NCBI RefSeq assembly: GCF_014384985.1
Contig: NZ_JACRSX010000006.1
Coordinates: 62,001 to 126,000, forward strand
Length of the DNA: 64,000 nucleotides
Source: Jutongia huaianensis
GTDB taxonomy: Bacteria; Bacillota; Clostridia; Lachnospirales; Lachnospiraceae
Direction of reading: 5' to 3'
Position numbers and translations under genes: made by a program. Each line of letters begins with the position of its first letter. The stretch's first letter is position 1. Under the pieces are notes generated by a model that saw only the letters and a program-made list of their open reading frames with translations, was not told the DNA's origin and ran no database searches. Shown here piece after piece: positions 63,550 through 64,000 of the stretch.

Positions 63550-64000
63550 CTACTCATATCCATCTTCATTAATAATGGTGGAGATCACAGAAAATTCCAT
63601 GCTGTTTTCCTTTGTTGTCTTTTCCAGAGAAATGCTTCTGGCAATTTTTTTCATATCCCGTTCTGATAAGCCATCTCCTCCGATAATTTCCATACAGTAT
63701 CCAACATTCTCGTCAAAGATCCAGATAGTGTTTTCTCTATTATCCTCTACATACATTCGTTCCGCCTTCGTCTGAGCCTCCGCAGGACGTATCCCCTTAA
63801 AATAATATGCCCTGTTTTCTCCGATCGTCATTTTTTCTATGTCTTTGATATATTTCATCCGTACATTTTTCGCACGATTGATATAATACACACTGACCGA
63901 AAAATCCTTATCTGTATATTTTTCCATAGATTTCCATATTTTTTTCTTCTTTTTAGGATCTGTTTCTTTTACAAGCTTCTTCCTTAGTTTATTATGCTCC
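63550..64000 (-). CDS. Unknown protein, 5' end outside window
   Basis: The frame is open to the right edge, so the gene is truncated there; at least 149 residues are seen. A Lys-rich stretch (LVKETDPKKKKKIWKSMEKY) precedes a folded C-terminal region ending WIFDENVGYCMEIIGGDGLS ... KKIARSISLE. That ending resembles DUF4367-type C-terminal domains of anti-sigma-like membrane proteins, but this is tentative. Confidence 0.6.
   Translation of the reverse strand, partial: EHNKLRKKLVKETDPKKKKKIWKSMEKYTDKDFSVSVYYINRAKNVRMKYIKDIEKMTIGENRAYYFKGIRPAEAQTKAERMYVEDNRENTIWIFDENVGYCMEIIGGDGLSERDMKKIARSISLEKTTKENSMEFSVISTIINEDGYE

Overview
The window looks like a low-to-mid GC, endospore-forming member of the Clostridia, most likely Lachnospiraceae. 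The evidence is the S10-spc-alpha ribosomal protein cluster with a zinc-type S14 and GTG-started L36, paired glgC/glgD ADP-glucose pyrophosphorylase genes, spoVG, the spore-coat cotJABC operon, a Csp-like subtilisin, a DnaD/DnaI-type replication module and clostridial sigma-A promoters. This assignment is inferred from gene content; no rRNA gene is present.

Layout. 1-17463, minus strand: the ribosomal cluster from rpsJ to rpoA, which runs off the left edge. Promoters and intrinsic terminators split it into at least five units: rpsJ-rpmD; rplO-secY; a lone GT2 glycosyltransferase; adk-map-infA; and rpmJ-rpsM-rpsK-rpsD-rpoA. Long hairpin-rich leaders precede rpsJ, rplC, rplO and rpsM. 17512-22349, minus: chemoreceptor, spoVG, glgD, glgC. 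22555-28347, plus: murC, a DnaA-box cluster, a dnaD-like gene, a dnaC/dnaI-like helicase loader, prs, and a 32-residue membrane peptide. 28398-33760, minus: polysaccharide deacetylase, trmO, a small conserved gene, ROK glucokinase, argJ, purC. 34091-35354, plus: cotJABC. 35546-37276, minus: 7TM HD-GYP protein. 37422-38399, plus: two small secreted or membrane genes. 38402-41339, minus: two decayed GABA/4-hydroxybutyrate genes, a class IV aminotransferase and a transporter, divergent from a LysR gene. 42373-52676, minus: a Csp-like subtilase split in two by a MoxR/DUF58/transglutaminase block, then clpX and a D,D-carboxypeptidase. 52798-52952, plus: tRNA-Arg(CCU). 53014-64000: DUF4317-like, Fic, HAD hydrolase, phosphoesterase, glnB-amt behind an attenuator, a BspA-like surface protein with a 42-bp repeat, a ZIP transporter, a hydroxyacid dehydrogenase and a truncated unknown gene.

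The most unusual observations are these. (1) A subtilase reading frame stops exactly inside its Asp-Thr-Gly catalytic motif and resumes 5.3 kb away, beyond a complete MoxR-DUF58-transglutaminase operon. (2) Perfect DnaA boxes are arranged as tandem and inverted pairs, one pair forming a terminator-like hairpin, between murC and the dnaD-dnaI genes. (3) Structured leaders lie inside the ribosomal cluster, including a ~400-nt leader at the position of the classical alpha-operon S4 control site. (4) Two 80-bp tandem hairpin repeats carry compensatory base changes. No CRISPR array, transposase, integrase or prophage gene was seen.
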